Below, one piece after another: positions 1 to 7,444 of a DNA stretch of 26,487 bases (its first letter is position 1; each line of letters starts with the position of its first letter). Source of the stretch: JAXGPP01 sp964436865 (GTDB lineage: Bacteria > Planctomycetota > Planctomycetia > Pirellulales > Thermoguttaceae); the NCBI GenBank assembly GCA_964436865.1, contig CAYTFK010000060.1, forward strand, positions 1 to 26,487, written 5' to 3'. Made by a program: the position numbers and the translations under genes. A model generated the notes under the pieces. That model had not been told where the DNA came from, made no database searches, and saw nothing but the letters and a program-made list of their open reading frames with translations.

Positions 1-11
1 GCGGCTGAGTG

Positions 12-87
12 GTACTCGTCACGCTCCGTCGTGACGTTGTTTCGGCCAAAGCGGAGGATCGACCTCACGACGGAGCGTGAGGAGTAC
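12..87. repeat. Inverted repeat at the 3' end of lpxK
   Basis: Arms at 12-34 and 65-87 are reverse complements over 23 bases with one mismatch, separated by 30 bases. The right arm contains the lpxK stop codon (65-67). Each arm is itself a small hairpin: TCACG, a bulged A, C, then a GGA triloop, then GCGTGA. On the minus strand the structure could stop lpxK transcription, but no T-run follows, so a mobile palindromic repeat is equally likely. Confidence 0.7.
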
Positions 88-1129
88 GTGGGAGCGTGGC
101 GAGGCGGGCTTCGAGTTCGGCGCGGCCGGTGAGAAATTCGGGTTCGATGGCGATCGCCCAAACCGGCAGGGCCAGGGCCTCGCCGGGCGGGATCTTGACG
201 AGGTCCTTTTGCGTGCAGACGAGGGCCTCGGCCGGCAGACTCGCAGCCCAGTCGGCTACCGCCCGCAATTCGGGCAGGGTGTAGCGATGGTGGTCGGGAA
301 ACTCGCGGAAGCCAGCCAGGCGGAAGCCGCAGCGCTGGAGCGTGTGGCGGAATCCGGCTGGATTGCCGATGCCGCAGAAGGCGGCGACCGCTTTGCCCTC
401 GATTTCGTCGAGGTCTCTGCGGCGGCCGTCGGGCGAGATAAGCGAGCGGGGAGAATAGGCCACTTCGGCCGACAGCGACTGGGGCGACCAGCGCCGGACT
501 TCGCGGAGAATGCCTGCCCGGGCGGCGGCGGGCAACAGATCGGCACGCGACAGGATCACGACGTCGGCGCGGCGGAGGCCGTCTGCGGGTTCGCGGAGCG
601 TGCCGCGGGGGAAGACGTGTCCGAAGCCGAACGGTTCGGTCGCGTCGAGCAGCACGATATCCAGATCGCGGTGCAACCGGCGGTGCTGGAAAGCATCGTC
701 GAGGACAATGATCTGGGCGCCCGCGGCGACCGCTTCCCGCGCGGCGGCGACACGGTCGGCGTTGCGATACTGGGGGACGCCGGGAAGTTTCTGGGCCAAC
801 TCCCGGGCCTCGTCGTTCTCGCTCCCGGCGGCGCCGCCATAGCCGCGGCTGACAATCGCCGGGCGGAGGCCGCGGTCGACGGCCCACTGGGCCAGCCATG
901 CGACCAGGGGCGTCTTGCCCGTTCCGCCCAAGGTGAGGTTTCCAACGCTGACGACCGGGACTTCCACCCGGTGGATCGGAGCGTGGCCGCGATCGTACCG
1001 CCGATTCCGCCAGCGGACGGCCCAGGTGTAGGGAGTCTCGGCGGCCCGCAACCCGGCACGGAGCAGGCGGGCGGCGGCGTCTTGCCGTCGGCCGCTGACC
1101 AAATCTCGAAATGCCGAGGGACGGAACAT
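65..1129 (-). CDS. lpxK: Tetraacyldisaccharide 4'-kinase LpxK
   Basis: LpxK phosphorylates the 4' position of the tetraacyl-disaccharide 1-phosphate to give lipid IVA, a late step of lipid A synthesis at the inner face of the cytoplasmic membrane. The 354-residue product shows the family pattern: an N-terminal hydrophobic/amphipathic start, then SVGNLTLGGTGKTP (P-loop, about residues 60-75), SRGYGG shortly after, and DDAFQHRRL in the middle of the protein (families usually have DDGFQHR). The ATG at 1129 was chosen because MFRPSAFRDLVSGRR gives the usual short LpxK lead-in. The frame stays open far upstream, but that part reads through repeat sequence and the antisense of fhcA. No Shine-Dalgarno is visible; a palindromic repeat begins only ten bases before the start codon. 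The gene is divergent from fhcA. It implies that this organism makes LPS-type lipid A. Confidence 0.93.
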   Translation of the reverse strand: MFRPSAFRDLVSGRRQDAAARLLRAGLRAAETPYTWAVRWRNRRYDRGHAPIHRVEVPVVSVGNLTLGGTGKTPLVAWLAQWAVDRGLRPAIVSRGYGGAAGSENDEARELAQKLPGVPQYRNADRVAAAREAVAAGAQIIVLDDAFQHRRLHRDLDIVLLDATEPFGFGHVFPRGTLREPADGLRRADVVILSRADLLPAAARAGILREVRRWSPQSLSAEVAYSPRSLISPDGRRRDLDEIEGKAVAAFCGIGNPAGFRHTLQRCGFRLAGFREFPDHHRYTLPELRAVADWAASLPAEALVCTQKDLVKIPPGEALALPVWAIAIEPEFLTGRAELEARLATLPRTPHAPS

Positions 1130-1138
1130 GGGACGTGG

Positions 1139-1230
1139 TTTCGCGGGGCGAAAGGCGACTGCGAACGTGCTTTCGCGGAGCGAAAGGAGACAGTGGAGCG
1201 TACTTTCGCGGAGCGAAAGGAGACAGTGGG
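1139..1230. repeat. Three tandem copies of a TTTCGC-GGA-GCGAAA hairpin
   Basis: Copies start at 1139, 1171 and 1204, a period of 32-33 bases. Each has a 6-bp stem (TTTCGC/GCGAAA) with a GGA loop (GGG in the first copy) followed by an AGGMGAC-type tail. The array lies in the 5' leader of lpxK, directly before its ATG. From memory, similar elements recur in planctomycete intergenic DNA and give rise to spurious FAERK/FRGAK peptides in annotated hypothetical proteins; that comparison was not checked here. Confidence 0.85.
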
Positions 1231-1383
1231 GGCAACCTGTTCGCTTACAATGGCTCGCGGGAAAGGGGAAATTGTAGAAAGTCGGGCCCGGGACGGATAG
1301 ACTTTTGAGGCGACTCGCAGGTGCATGCGGGATCTCGCGGTTGGCGGACTGGCGGCTCTGACGGCAAGAACCGGCAGAGGATG

Positions 1384-1399
1384 CACGGGCAAGCCCGTG
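1384..1399. repeat. Palindromic hairpin CACGGGC-AA-GCCCGTG
   Basis: A perfect 7-bp stem with a two-base AA centre, followed by GCACC. It lies between the divergent lpxK and fhcA genes. It is one of several short palindromes in this gap and resembles a repetitive extragenic palindrome more than an operator, because the stem sequence differs completely from its neighbours. Confidence 0.7.
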
Positions 1400-1412
1400 G
1401 CACCAAGAACAA

Positions 1413-1429
1413 CCGATGCGGAGCGTCGG
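1413..1429. repeat. Hairpin CCGATGC-GGA-GCGTCGG
   Basis: A 7-bp stem with one T.G wobble and a GGA triloop. It shares the central CGGAGCG with the tandem array at 1139-1230 although the outer stem is unrelated. It sits 73 bases upstream of the fhcA start codon. Confidence 0.65.
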
Positions 1430-1437
1430 GCTACTTT

Positions 1438-1456
1438 CACGACCTGGAAGGTCGTG
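1438..1456. repeat. Hairpin CACGACCT-GGA-AGGTCGTG
   Basis: A perfect 8-bp stem with a GGA triloop, 45 bases upstream of the fhcA ATG. It has the same loop as the two elements to its left but a different stem. It could fold in the fhcA leader transcript, or simply be another member of the repeat family. Confidence 0.7.
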
Positions 1457-1501
1457 CCATGTTGAGCGGGCCACATTGAAATCCTTTTGGATCGAGCGGC
1501 T

Positions 1502-3139
1502 ATGGGACTCTGGAAGATCAGCGGCGGGACGGTTTACGACCCGGCACATGGCATCAACGGCGAGGTTCGCGATCTGTGGATCGAGGATGGCCGGATCGCG
1601 GCGCCGCCGGCTGATCCGGAGGTCCGCCCCGAACGGACGCTCGATGCTGCGGGGCTGGTCGTGATGCCCGGCGGCGTCGACATGCACTGCCATATCGCGG
1701 GGCCGAAGGTGAACATGGCCCGCAAGATGCGCCCCGAGGAAAAGCGCCGGCATGCACCGGTAATGCGGACCGCGCGGACGTACAGCGGCACGATGGGGAG
1801 CGTTCCGAGCACGTTTGCCACCGGTTACCGCTACGCCGGGCTCGGCTACACCTGCGCGTTTGACGCCGCCGTGCCGCCCCTGGGGGCCCGCCATGCCCAC
1901 GAGGAACTTGCCGACACGCCCTGCATCGACAAGGGCTTCTTCATCCTCATGGGCAACAACCATTACGTGATGCAGGCGGTCAAGGAGGGCGACCGCGAGC
2001 GGCTGAAGAATTTCATGGCCTGGCTGCTTTCGTCGGCCAAGGCCTACGGCGCCAAGTGCGTCAATCCGGGCGGCGTGGAGGTTTGGAAGCAGCGGCAAGC
2101 GGGAAATGTCCACGATCTCGATGAGAAAGTGGAACACTTCGAAGTCACGCCGCGCCAGATCATCGCCGGCCTGGCCCAGGCGGCCGACGAACTCAAGTTG
2201 CCCCACGCCCTGCATATCCACTGCAACAACCTGGGGTTGCCGGGCAATTGGCAGACGACGCTGGAGACGATGAAGACGCTCGAAGGGCGCCGCGGCCACA
2301 TGGCGCACATCCAGTTTCACAGCTACGGCGGCGGCGAGGGGGATGAAAACACGTTCAACTCGAAGACCCAACCGCTGGTGGACTATGTCAACGAGCACGA
2401 GAACATCACCATCGATGTGGGGCAGGTGCTGTTCGGCGAGACGACCAGCATGACGGGCGACGGCCCGCTGGGCTACTACTTGCAGCAGATCTACGGCACG
2501 AAGTGGTTTTCGGGCGACGTGGAGATGGAGTCGGGCTGCGGCATCGTGCCGATCGAGTACAAGAACAAGAGCCTGATCCACGCCGTCCAGTGGGCGATCG
2601 GCCTGGAATGGTTCCTGCTGGCGAAGGACCCGTGGCGGACCGTGCTTACGACGGACCATCCGAACGGCGGCTCATTCCTGGCCTACCCGGAGATCATCCG
2701 CTTCCTCATGGACCGCAGTTTCCGCGAGGAGATGCTCAAGACGGTGCACCCGAGGGTTCGCCAGCGGACGCTGCTGCCGGAGCTGGATCGCGAGTATTCG
2801 CTCTACGAGATCGCGATCATCACGCGGGCGGCGCCGGCGCGAATCCTGGGGCTGGCCGACAAGGGGCATCTCGGCCCCGGGGCTGACGCCGACATCACGC
2901 TTTACTCGCCCAACGCCAACCAGCAGGTGATGTTCGAACTGCCGCGCTACGTGATCAAGTCGGGGCAAGTGATCGTCGACGGCGGCGAGATCCGCGATCC
3001 GCTCGAGGGGCGCACGCTGTACGTCAAGCCGGGCCACGATCCGGCGGCCGAGCCGCACATCGCCGCGTGGTTCGAGGACACCTACTCGATCAAGTTCCGC
3101 AATTACGCGGTGGACGAGAGCTATCTGGCCGGGCATTGA
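1502..3139 (+). CDS. fhcA: Formylmethanofuran dehydrogenase subunit A homologue (FhcA/FmdA)
   Basis: This is the amidohydrolase-fold subunit that, in methanogens (FwdA/FmdA) and in the bacterial formyltransferase/hydrolase complex (FhcABCD), interconverts formate and the formyl group on the pterin/furan C1 carrier. The 545 residues include all expected binuclear-zinc ligand regions: MHCHIAG (His62, His64), a lysine in GAKCVNPGG (Lys185, the likely carboxylated lysine), LHIHCNN (His238/His240), HMAHIQFH (His266-His273) and TTDHPNGG (Asp385). An in-frame TTG lies 15 bases upstream, but the ATG giving MGLWKISGG matches the normal N-terminus. No clear Shine-Dalgarno is seen. The partner genes fhcB, fhcC and fhcD are not in the window, so the complex must be completed from elsewhere. 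Planctomycetes are known to carry such tetrahydromethanopterin-linked C1 genes, often scattered. Confidence 0.92.
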   Translation: MGLWKISGGTVYDPAHGINGEVRDLWIEDGRIAAPPADPEVRPERTLDAAGLVVMPGGVDMHCHIAGPKVNMARKMRPEEKRRHAPVMRTARTYSGTMGSVPSTFATGYRYAGLGYTCAFDAAVPPLGARHAHEELADTPCIDKGFFILMGNNHYVMQAVKEGDRERLKNFMAWLLSSAKAYGAKCVNPGGVEVWKQRQAGNVHDLDEKVEHFEVTPRQIIAGLAQAADELKLPHALHIHCNNLGLPGNWQTTLETMKTLEGRRGHMAHIQFHSYGGGEGDENTFNSKTQPLVDYVNEHENITIDVGQVLFGETTSMTGDGPLGYYLQQIYGTKWFSGDVEMESGCGIVPIEYKNKSLIHAVQWAIGLEWFLLAKDPWRTVLTTDHPNGGSFLAYPEIIRFLMDRSFREEMLKTVHPRVRQRTLLPELDREYSLYEIAIITRAAPARILGLADKGHLGPGADADITLYSPNANQQVMFELPRYVIKSGQVIVDGGEIRDPLEGRTLYVKPGHDPAAEPHIAAWFEDTYSIKFRNYAVDESYLAGH

Positions 3140-3239
3140 CGCCCGAAGGGGACAGGTCCACGTTTTCCGGCAGCGGTTTGCCCGCCCAAGTGATTTTGGT
3201 ACGCCGAAAAACGGACCGGTTCCCGGCCTGCGCTGCGGC

Positions 3240-5249
3240 TCAATTCTCGGAATGCTCGACGAAGGGCCAGTAGGTCTTGAAGTCGAAGTCGGGGCTGTTG
3301 TCGCCGTCGTGGCAACTCATGCACTGGTGTTTTTCCGACTCTTCCTTGGTGATGACCATCGCCTTGCGAAGCTGCTCGCGGATGGCCTCGGGGGTGGCGT
3401 GCTCTTCGGCTTTGACGTGTTTCTCACCCGGCCCGTGGCAGCTCTCGCAACCGACGTCGACTAGGTGAGGCGTCTCGGCTTCGCTAAGGAAACCGCTTTC
3501 GTAGGGGAAGTAGTTGGTCGGATGCCAGCCGACGACGTGGCAACTGATGCACTCGGGATCGTAATTCCGCGGCGGATCGAGGTTCACGAGCGTCGGCCAG
3601 GCCTTGGCGTGCCCGGATTTCTTCCACACCTTATACGAGGGCTCGTGGCACGACTCGCACGACTTGGAGCCGACGAACGAGCCGAGGGTGCTTTTTGACG
3701 GGTGCGGGCTGGGATGGATGCCGAGGCCTTCCAGGCCGGTTTCGCGGAGCCGATCCTGGTAATTCGCCATCAGGAGGTGCATGTCGGGCGAACTGGCGAA
3801 CCGCGAGTCGAGCGGCACCCGCTGGTATTCAAACCTCCGCGACGGCTCTTCGAACAAGCCGAGCACCACCGCATACATGCCTTTCTCACCGGTCTCGATG
3901 AGCAAAGTCTTCTTGCCGACTTGGGTTGGCGCGAGGGGCGGTTCGGGCGGCCCGCCGGCGGTGACGACGAGGTCGAAATCGGGGAACTTCTCAGCCAACG
4001 CGGTCGATTCCTCGACCGTCGCGTGCGCCAGCAGTACGAGAACATCCGCCTTTGCCTTGAGTTGCGGAACGATCTCGGCCAGCGCGGGCTCGGCGTCCTC
4101 GAATTCAATCTCCTGGTTGTTGACTTCGCTGCGCCACTTGGAGCCGACAACGGCCGTCACACCGACCTTGATACCGCCGGCTTCGTACACTTCGGACTTC
4201 GCGGTCATCTCGGCCGCAAAACCGAACAACGCGGCGTTGGCCGAGAGGAACAGGGCCGGCTGGTCGGGCAACGGGGCCGCCTCGGCGGCAACTTCAGCGG
4301 CCGGAAGACGCAGGTCGTTTGCTCCCAGCGCGATGGCGTTATAGCCCATCGTGCGCATCGCCTCGACCGTGGTGTGGAACTTCATCTCCGTCTGCAGGCC
4401 ATAGCCTTTGATCTGGCCGCCCGCGTCGAGACCGATCAAGGGCCAGCCCTGCTGTTCGCGAAGTTGCCGGAACATCGTGTGCCGCCGGCTGAGTCCACCT
4501 TTCATTCGATTGAGCCCGGCGCAGCCGCACGGTTCGAGGTAGCCGTCCTGGCGTCCGGTCAGCACCAGCGCCAGGGCGGGCTTCGTCTTGGGCCATTTGT
4601 CGAAGATCGGGCCGTTTTCCTTGATCGGATCGAAGGGGGCGTCTTTCTTGCTCGGACGGCTCGGCGAGGCGGGGGCAGGCGACGCCGCTTCGCGGCGCAA
4701 CGGGTTGGATGCCACCTGTGCCGCCGGCGCGGCTCCGGCTTCCGGCGCGACGCCTTGAATCGCCTGTGCGTCGCTCGGCGGATCGCCCGCCGGGTCCATC
4801 CGGTCTGTCGCGATCGCCTCTGAGGGCAGTGCGGAAGCGTCTGCCTCCGGAGCCTCAAGCGAAGGCCCTGGTGCGGCGGCGGTGCCGGCAATCGGCGCGG
4901 CGGTATCGCCGATGGGCGCGGCGGTATTGCCGATCGGCGCCGCTTCCGGCATCTCTGGTGCGGGCAATAGCTCTGGGACCAGCGGCGCTGCGCCGGTGGC
5001 GTTGCCGGCCAGCGGCATCGCTTGCGGTTCAACCAGTTCTCCGGGTGGCTCCGGCGGAGCCTGCGATGTTGGGGCCTCGGCCAGGCCGTCGACAGATGCA
5101 TCCGACACGACCGGCTGAGCCGGCCGAGCGCCGTCGGCGGCCCGGTCGTCGGCCGTTTGACTGCATCCGGCGATGCAAAGCCCCCACGTCAGGCAGAGAC
5201 CGAGGAGTGATATGCGATGCAGTCGACGACCGCGCGATGGTAGTGACAT
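3240..5249 (-). CDS. Lipoprotein with metallophosphatase-like domain and C-terminal tetraheme cytochrome
   Basis: The 669-residue product has three parts. Residues 1-28 are a lipoprotein signal with lipobox IAGC (lipidated Cys29). Residues 30-215 are a low-complexity Ala/Pro linker containing seven-residue repeats (TAAPIGN/D). Residues about 220-510 resemble the calcineurin-like/5'-nucleotidase phosphoesterases, with the signature GYLEPCGC (Cys241, Cys243), GGLSRR, LDAGG and GAND. Residues 527-669 carry four CxxCH haem c sites (Cys531, Cys567, Cys601, Cys643) in the pattern of cytochrome c554-type domains. The usual Asp-x-His metal site of active phosphoesterases is replaced by TGRQDG, so hydrolytic activity is doubtful. 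The protein should be anchored at a membrane facing the periplasm. It lies 58 bases after the DUF1573 gene on the same strand, so the two are probably cotranscribed. Its electron partner is unknown. Confidence 0.9.
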   Translation of the reverse strand: MSLPSRGRRLHRISLLGLCLTWGLCIAGCSQTADDRAADGARPAQPVVSDASVDGLAEAPTSQAPPEPPGELVEPQAMPLAGNATGAAPLVPELLPAPEMPEAAPIGNTAAPIGDTAAPIAGTAAAPGPSLEAPEADASALPSEAIATDRMDPAGDPPSDAQAIQGVAPEAGAAPAAQVASNPLRREAASPAPASPSRPSKKDAPFDPIKENGPIFDKWPKTKPALALVLTGRQDGYLEPCGCAGLNRMKGGLSRRHTMFRQLREQQGWPLIGLDAGGQIKGYGLQTEMKFHTTVEAMRTMGYNAIALGANDLRLPAAEVAAEAAPLPDQPALFLSANAALFGFAAEMTAKSEVYEAGGIKVGVTAVVGSKWRSEVNNQEIEFEDAEPALAEIVPQLKAKADVLVLLAHATVEESTALAEKFPDFDLVVTAGGPPEPPLAPTQVGKKTLLIETGEKGMYAVVLGLFEEPSRRFEYQRVPLDSRFASSPDMHLLMANYQDRLRETGLEGLGIHPSPHPSKSTLGSFVGSKSCESCHEPSYKVWKKSGHAKAWPTLVNLDPPRNYDPECISCHVVGWHPTNYFPYESGFLSEAETPHLVDVGCESCHGPGEKHVKAEEHATPEAIREQLRKAMVITKEESEKHQCMSCHDGDNSPDFDFKTYWPFVEHSEN
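4870..4943. repeat. In-frame 21-bp tandem repeat inside the lipoprotein linker
   Basis: About 3.5 copies of a 21-base unit (clearest at 4891-4911 and 4912-4932) encode the TAAPIGx heptapeptide in the Ala/Pro linker. Such a linker probably varies in length between strains and spaces the lipid anchor from the folded domains. Confidence 0.7.
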
Positions 5250-5307
5250 GTTGACATCCGATTTCCAGAAGGTCCGTCTTCAAAGCTGCCGCGTCGCTGC
5301 GGGAGCA

Positions 5308-6480
5308 TCAGCCCTCCACGGCGAATCGCACGAGAATTCGCACCTGGTGTACATTGGGGTGGTTCGTCTCCAATTCGATCGTTCCCACTTTCCCCTGTTC
5401 GGAACCAAGGTGATTTGCCGGGCGAGTACCCGGAGGAATCATGATTTTCAGCGGGGTATGGCTGACACCTTCTTTCGCCGGTGTCGTCGGACCGACCTCC
5501 ACTTTCAGGATGTCTGGAAAGACTTCCACCGGCTTGAAGGTGATCTCTTCGTCGCCAGCCCCTCGCACCACCAGGAGCACCGTCCGCTCAACCCCGGCCT
5601 TGCTGTCGACCCGTCCGATGGTCAGGAGTCCCTCTTTTTCGTCCCAGCCGCGGGCGACAATGGTGATGTCGCTAGCGATCGTCCCCCGCACGGGGACCTC
5701 CAACTTCGCCGCATCCTTCTGGTTGGTGTGGATTACGATTGTCTGCCGAAACGCCCCGGAGGGCAATCCTGGTTTTACTGTCACACGAAGATCGAAGCCG
5801 ACGAGCGCATCCTGCTCCATTTTCTTGACCTGTTCCACAGGCATGGGCTCCACGGCAATATCATACAACTCGGCGAATTGCGGTTCGGCCAATTCCACCC
5901 GGGTGATTTCCAGGGTATCTGGGGGGGGTAGGAAGCCGTAGACTTTGAGTGACGCGACGTGCGGTTCATAGCCGCTGATGCGGCTGAAGACGACTTCCGG
6001 GGCGGAAGTCTGCACGGCGCGAACGATGCGTCCCTTGACGGTGAGCGTGACCATCGATCGGTCGGGATCGTTGGTGGTGATCGTCGCCGTCTGCCGATAG
6101 CCGCCAGCCCCCCCTTTTGACTTCCATTCCACAGCAACCGTGGTGGACTCGCTGGGGAGGAGGGTGTTCTGCTTGAGATCGCTCAGCGTGCAACTGCAGC
6201 TTGTGTCGCCAGCCTGCAGCGTGAGCGGGGCGTCGCCGGAATTGGTCAGTTTGAATTCGTGCCGGCCGGTGGCCGAGGCGTCCATCACGCCGAAGTCGAA
6301 GACTGGCTGGTCAACCTCGACGCGCGGCGTCGGCCCGTCGCGGCGGACCTGCGGTGCCGGCGCCTTCCAGCCTTCGGGCCTGCCGCTCCAAGGAAACCGC
6401 TCCACCCGGGCAATGGCAATGCCTACTCCCAATGCCAGTCCGACGACGGACGCACTCAGTATCAGGATCCAGGTCTTCAT
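5308..6480 (-). CDS. DUF1573 protein with N-terminal membrane anchor
   Basis: The 390-residue product begins with a membrane anchor or uncleaved signal (residues 3-23), followed by a Pro-rich stretch and a DUF1573 domain at about residues 53-135. The domain signature is FDFGVMDASATGRHEFKLTN, then GDTSCSCTLSD (Cys95, Cys97), then the TITTNDP pattern. Further Ig-like beta-sandwich repeats with IHTNQKD and ELETNHPN follow, so the protein is probably two or three tandem immunoglobulin-like domains in the periplasm. The function of DUF1573 is not established. The Cys-x-Cys pair is conserved in the family and might bind metal or a thiol partner. It heads a two-gene unit with the tetraheme lipoprotein, suggesting a shared redox or envelope role. 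There is no Shine-Dalgarno; the position is taken by a perfect palindrome (6483-6492). Confidence 0.88.
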   Translation of the reverse strand: MKTWILILSASVVGLALGVGIAIARVERFPWSGRPEGWKAPAPQVRRDGPTPRVEVDQPVFDFGVMDASATGRHEFKLTNSGDAPLTLQAGDTSCSCTLSDLKQNTLLPSESTTVAVEWKSKGGAGGYRQTATITTNDPDRSMVTLTVKGRIVRAVQTSAPEVVFSRISGYEPHVASLKVYGFLPPPDTLEITRVELAEPQFAELYDIAVEPMPVEQVKKMEQDALVGFDLRVTVKPGLPSGAFRQTIVIHTNQKDAAKLEVPVRGTIASDITIVARGWDEKEGLLTIGRVDSKAGVERTVLLVVRGAGDEEITFKPVEVFPDILKVEVGPTTPAKEGVSHTPLKIMIPPGTRPANHLGSEQGKVGTIELETNHPNVHQVRILVRFAVEG

Positions 6481-6886
6481 GATTCGTACGAAATGTTGGC
6501 AGTTGCTTGGATGGGATATCCTGCCCAGCTTGTGGCACTTGCCGCCCAGAGCTGGGCCGACTACGTTCTCTGTCAGGCGGCGATCGGCTGCCCCATTTTC
6601 ATGCTCGGTCTGGTGAATGTGCCGGATTTGTCAAGTATAACAGCCCGAAAGCGGCGGTCGGCGGGACTTCGCAGCTCACCCCCATTATTCGTCGCAAGTC
6701 GTTTAATCACAATTATTTATGTCACAGTCAGCGGGGTCAATATCGACTACAGGGGACGAGCGATCAATCGCGCCGTGCCGGGCATCGACTTCCTCGCCTC
6801 CATCTTAGTGTCTCTTGCCGACTGATCAACGAACGGGCAGGAATGAACATCCGCTATGCATCTGTAGCAGACTAAAGGATCAAGCC
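6481..6886. other. 406-bp divergent intergenic region
   Basis: No gene is seen here. A perfect 10-base palindrome, TTCGTACGAA, lies at 6483-6492, next to the DUF1573 start codon. A consensus TTGACA hexamer is present on the minus strand at 6629-6634, but no matching -10 lies at normal spacing. The stretch 6690-6730 is much more AT-rich than its surroundings and could hold the promoters of both divergent genes. Confidence 0.5.
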
Positions 6887-7390
6887 ATGACGCGATCAAT
6901 TGGGAGTCTGATGCTCATCGCCGGAGCTCTGGCAGGACGAATGGCCTTCGCGGCAGAGGGTGCTGAGAAGGAAGATCGATCATTCATCATGCGTCCGATC
7001 GGGCAGATCCAAAACGCCGAGGGCCGCACACTGATTGTGCTGGACAAGGCCTACCAGCCGGGGCTGCTCGGCCTGGACGGATTCTCCCACGTTCAAGTGT
7101 TCTGGTGGTTCGATCGGAACGACACGCCCGAGAAGCGGGCGATCCTCCAGGTGCACCCCCGGGGAGACGCGAAGAATCCGCTCACCGGTGTCTTCGCCAC
7201 TCGGTCGCCGCTGCGACCCAACCTGATTGCCCTGAGTCTCTGCAAGATCGTAGCAGTGAAGGAGAACGTCGTCGAGATCGAGAAGATCGACGCCTTTGCA
7301 GGGACTCCGGTGCTTGATCTGAAACCGTACGCGCCCGGCCAGGATTCGGCCGTGGGAGTGAAAGTGCCGGATTGGGCAGGGCCGAAGTAG
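6887..7390 (+). CDS. trmO: TrmO/TsaA-family methyltransferase homologue with signal peptide
   Basis: Residues 35-160 match the short form of the TrmO (TsaA/YaeB) SAM-dependent methyltransferase fold. They include FSHVQVFWWF, the hallmark GVFATRSPLRPN (101-112), and FAGTPVLDLKPY (137-148). Known TrmO N6-methylates t6A37 of tRNA. The first 22 residues read as a typical signal peptide, with a basic start, a hydrophobic core and an AFA cleavage site before Ala23, which is unexpected for a tRNA enzyme. The ATG at 6887 is supported by AAAGGA seven bases upstream. The only internal alternative start, Met35 at 6989, lacks a well-spaced ribosome site. The insert carrying the PRQPGL motif in E. coli TrmO is missing. 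The stop is 54 bases from the convergent lipoprotein gene. The fold is certain; the substrate and location are not. Confidence 0.85.
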   Translation: MTRSIGSLMLIAGALAGRMAFAAEGAEKEDRSFIMRPIGQIQNAEGRTLIVLDKAYQPGLLGLDGFSHVQVFWWFDRNDTPEKRAILQVHPRGDAKNPLTGVFATRSPLRPNLIALSLCKIVAVKENVVEIEKIDAFAGTPVLDLKPYAPGQDSAVGVKVPDWAGPK

Positions 7391-7444
7391 TCCGACCGTC
7401 GAGACCGATCCGAACATCGCCCGCCAACCGGCACAACGCGTCTG

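Noticed and set aside
1139..1230. CRISPR-like array
   Set aside because: The 32-33 bp period is continuous tandem repetition with no unique spacers, only three copies and no cas genes.
1130..2659. Long minus-strand extension of lpxK, giving an 864-residue frame
   Set aside because: It is antisense to fhcA, whose zinc-site motifs are unambiguous, and it passes through the palindromic repeats. LpxK proteins are about 350 residues.
3140..3239. Terminator between fhcA and the cytochrome lipoprotein gene
   Set aside because: Only a four-base CCGG/CCGG stem followed by TCCGTTTTT on the minus strand was found, too weak to call.
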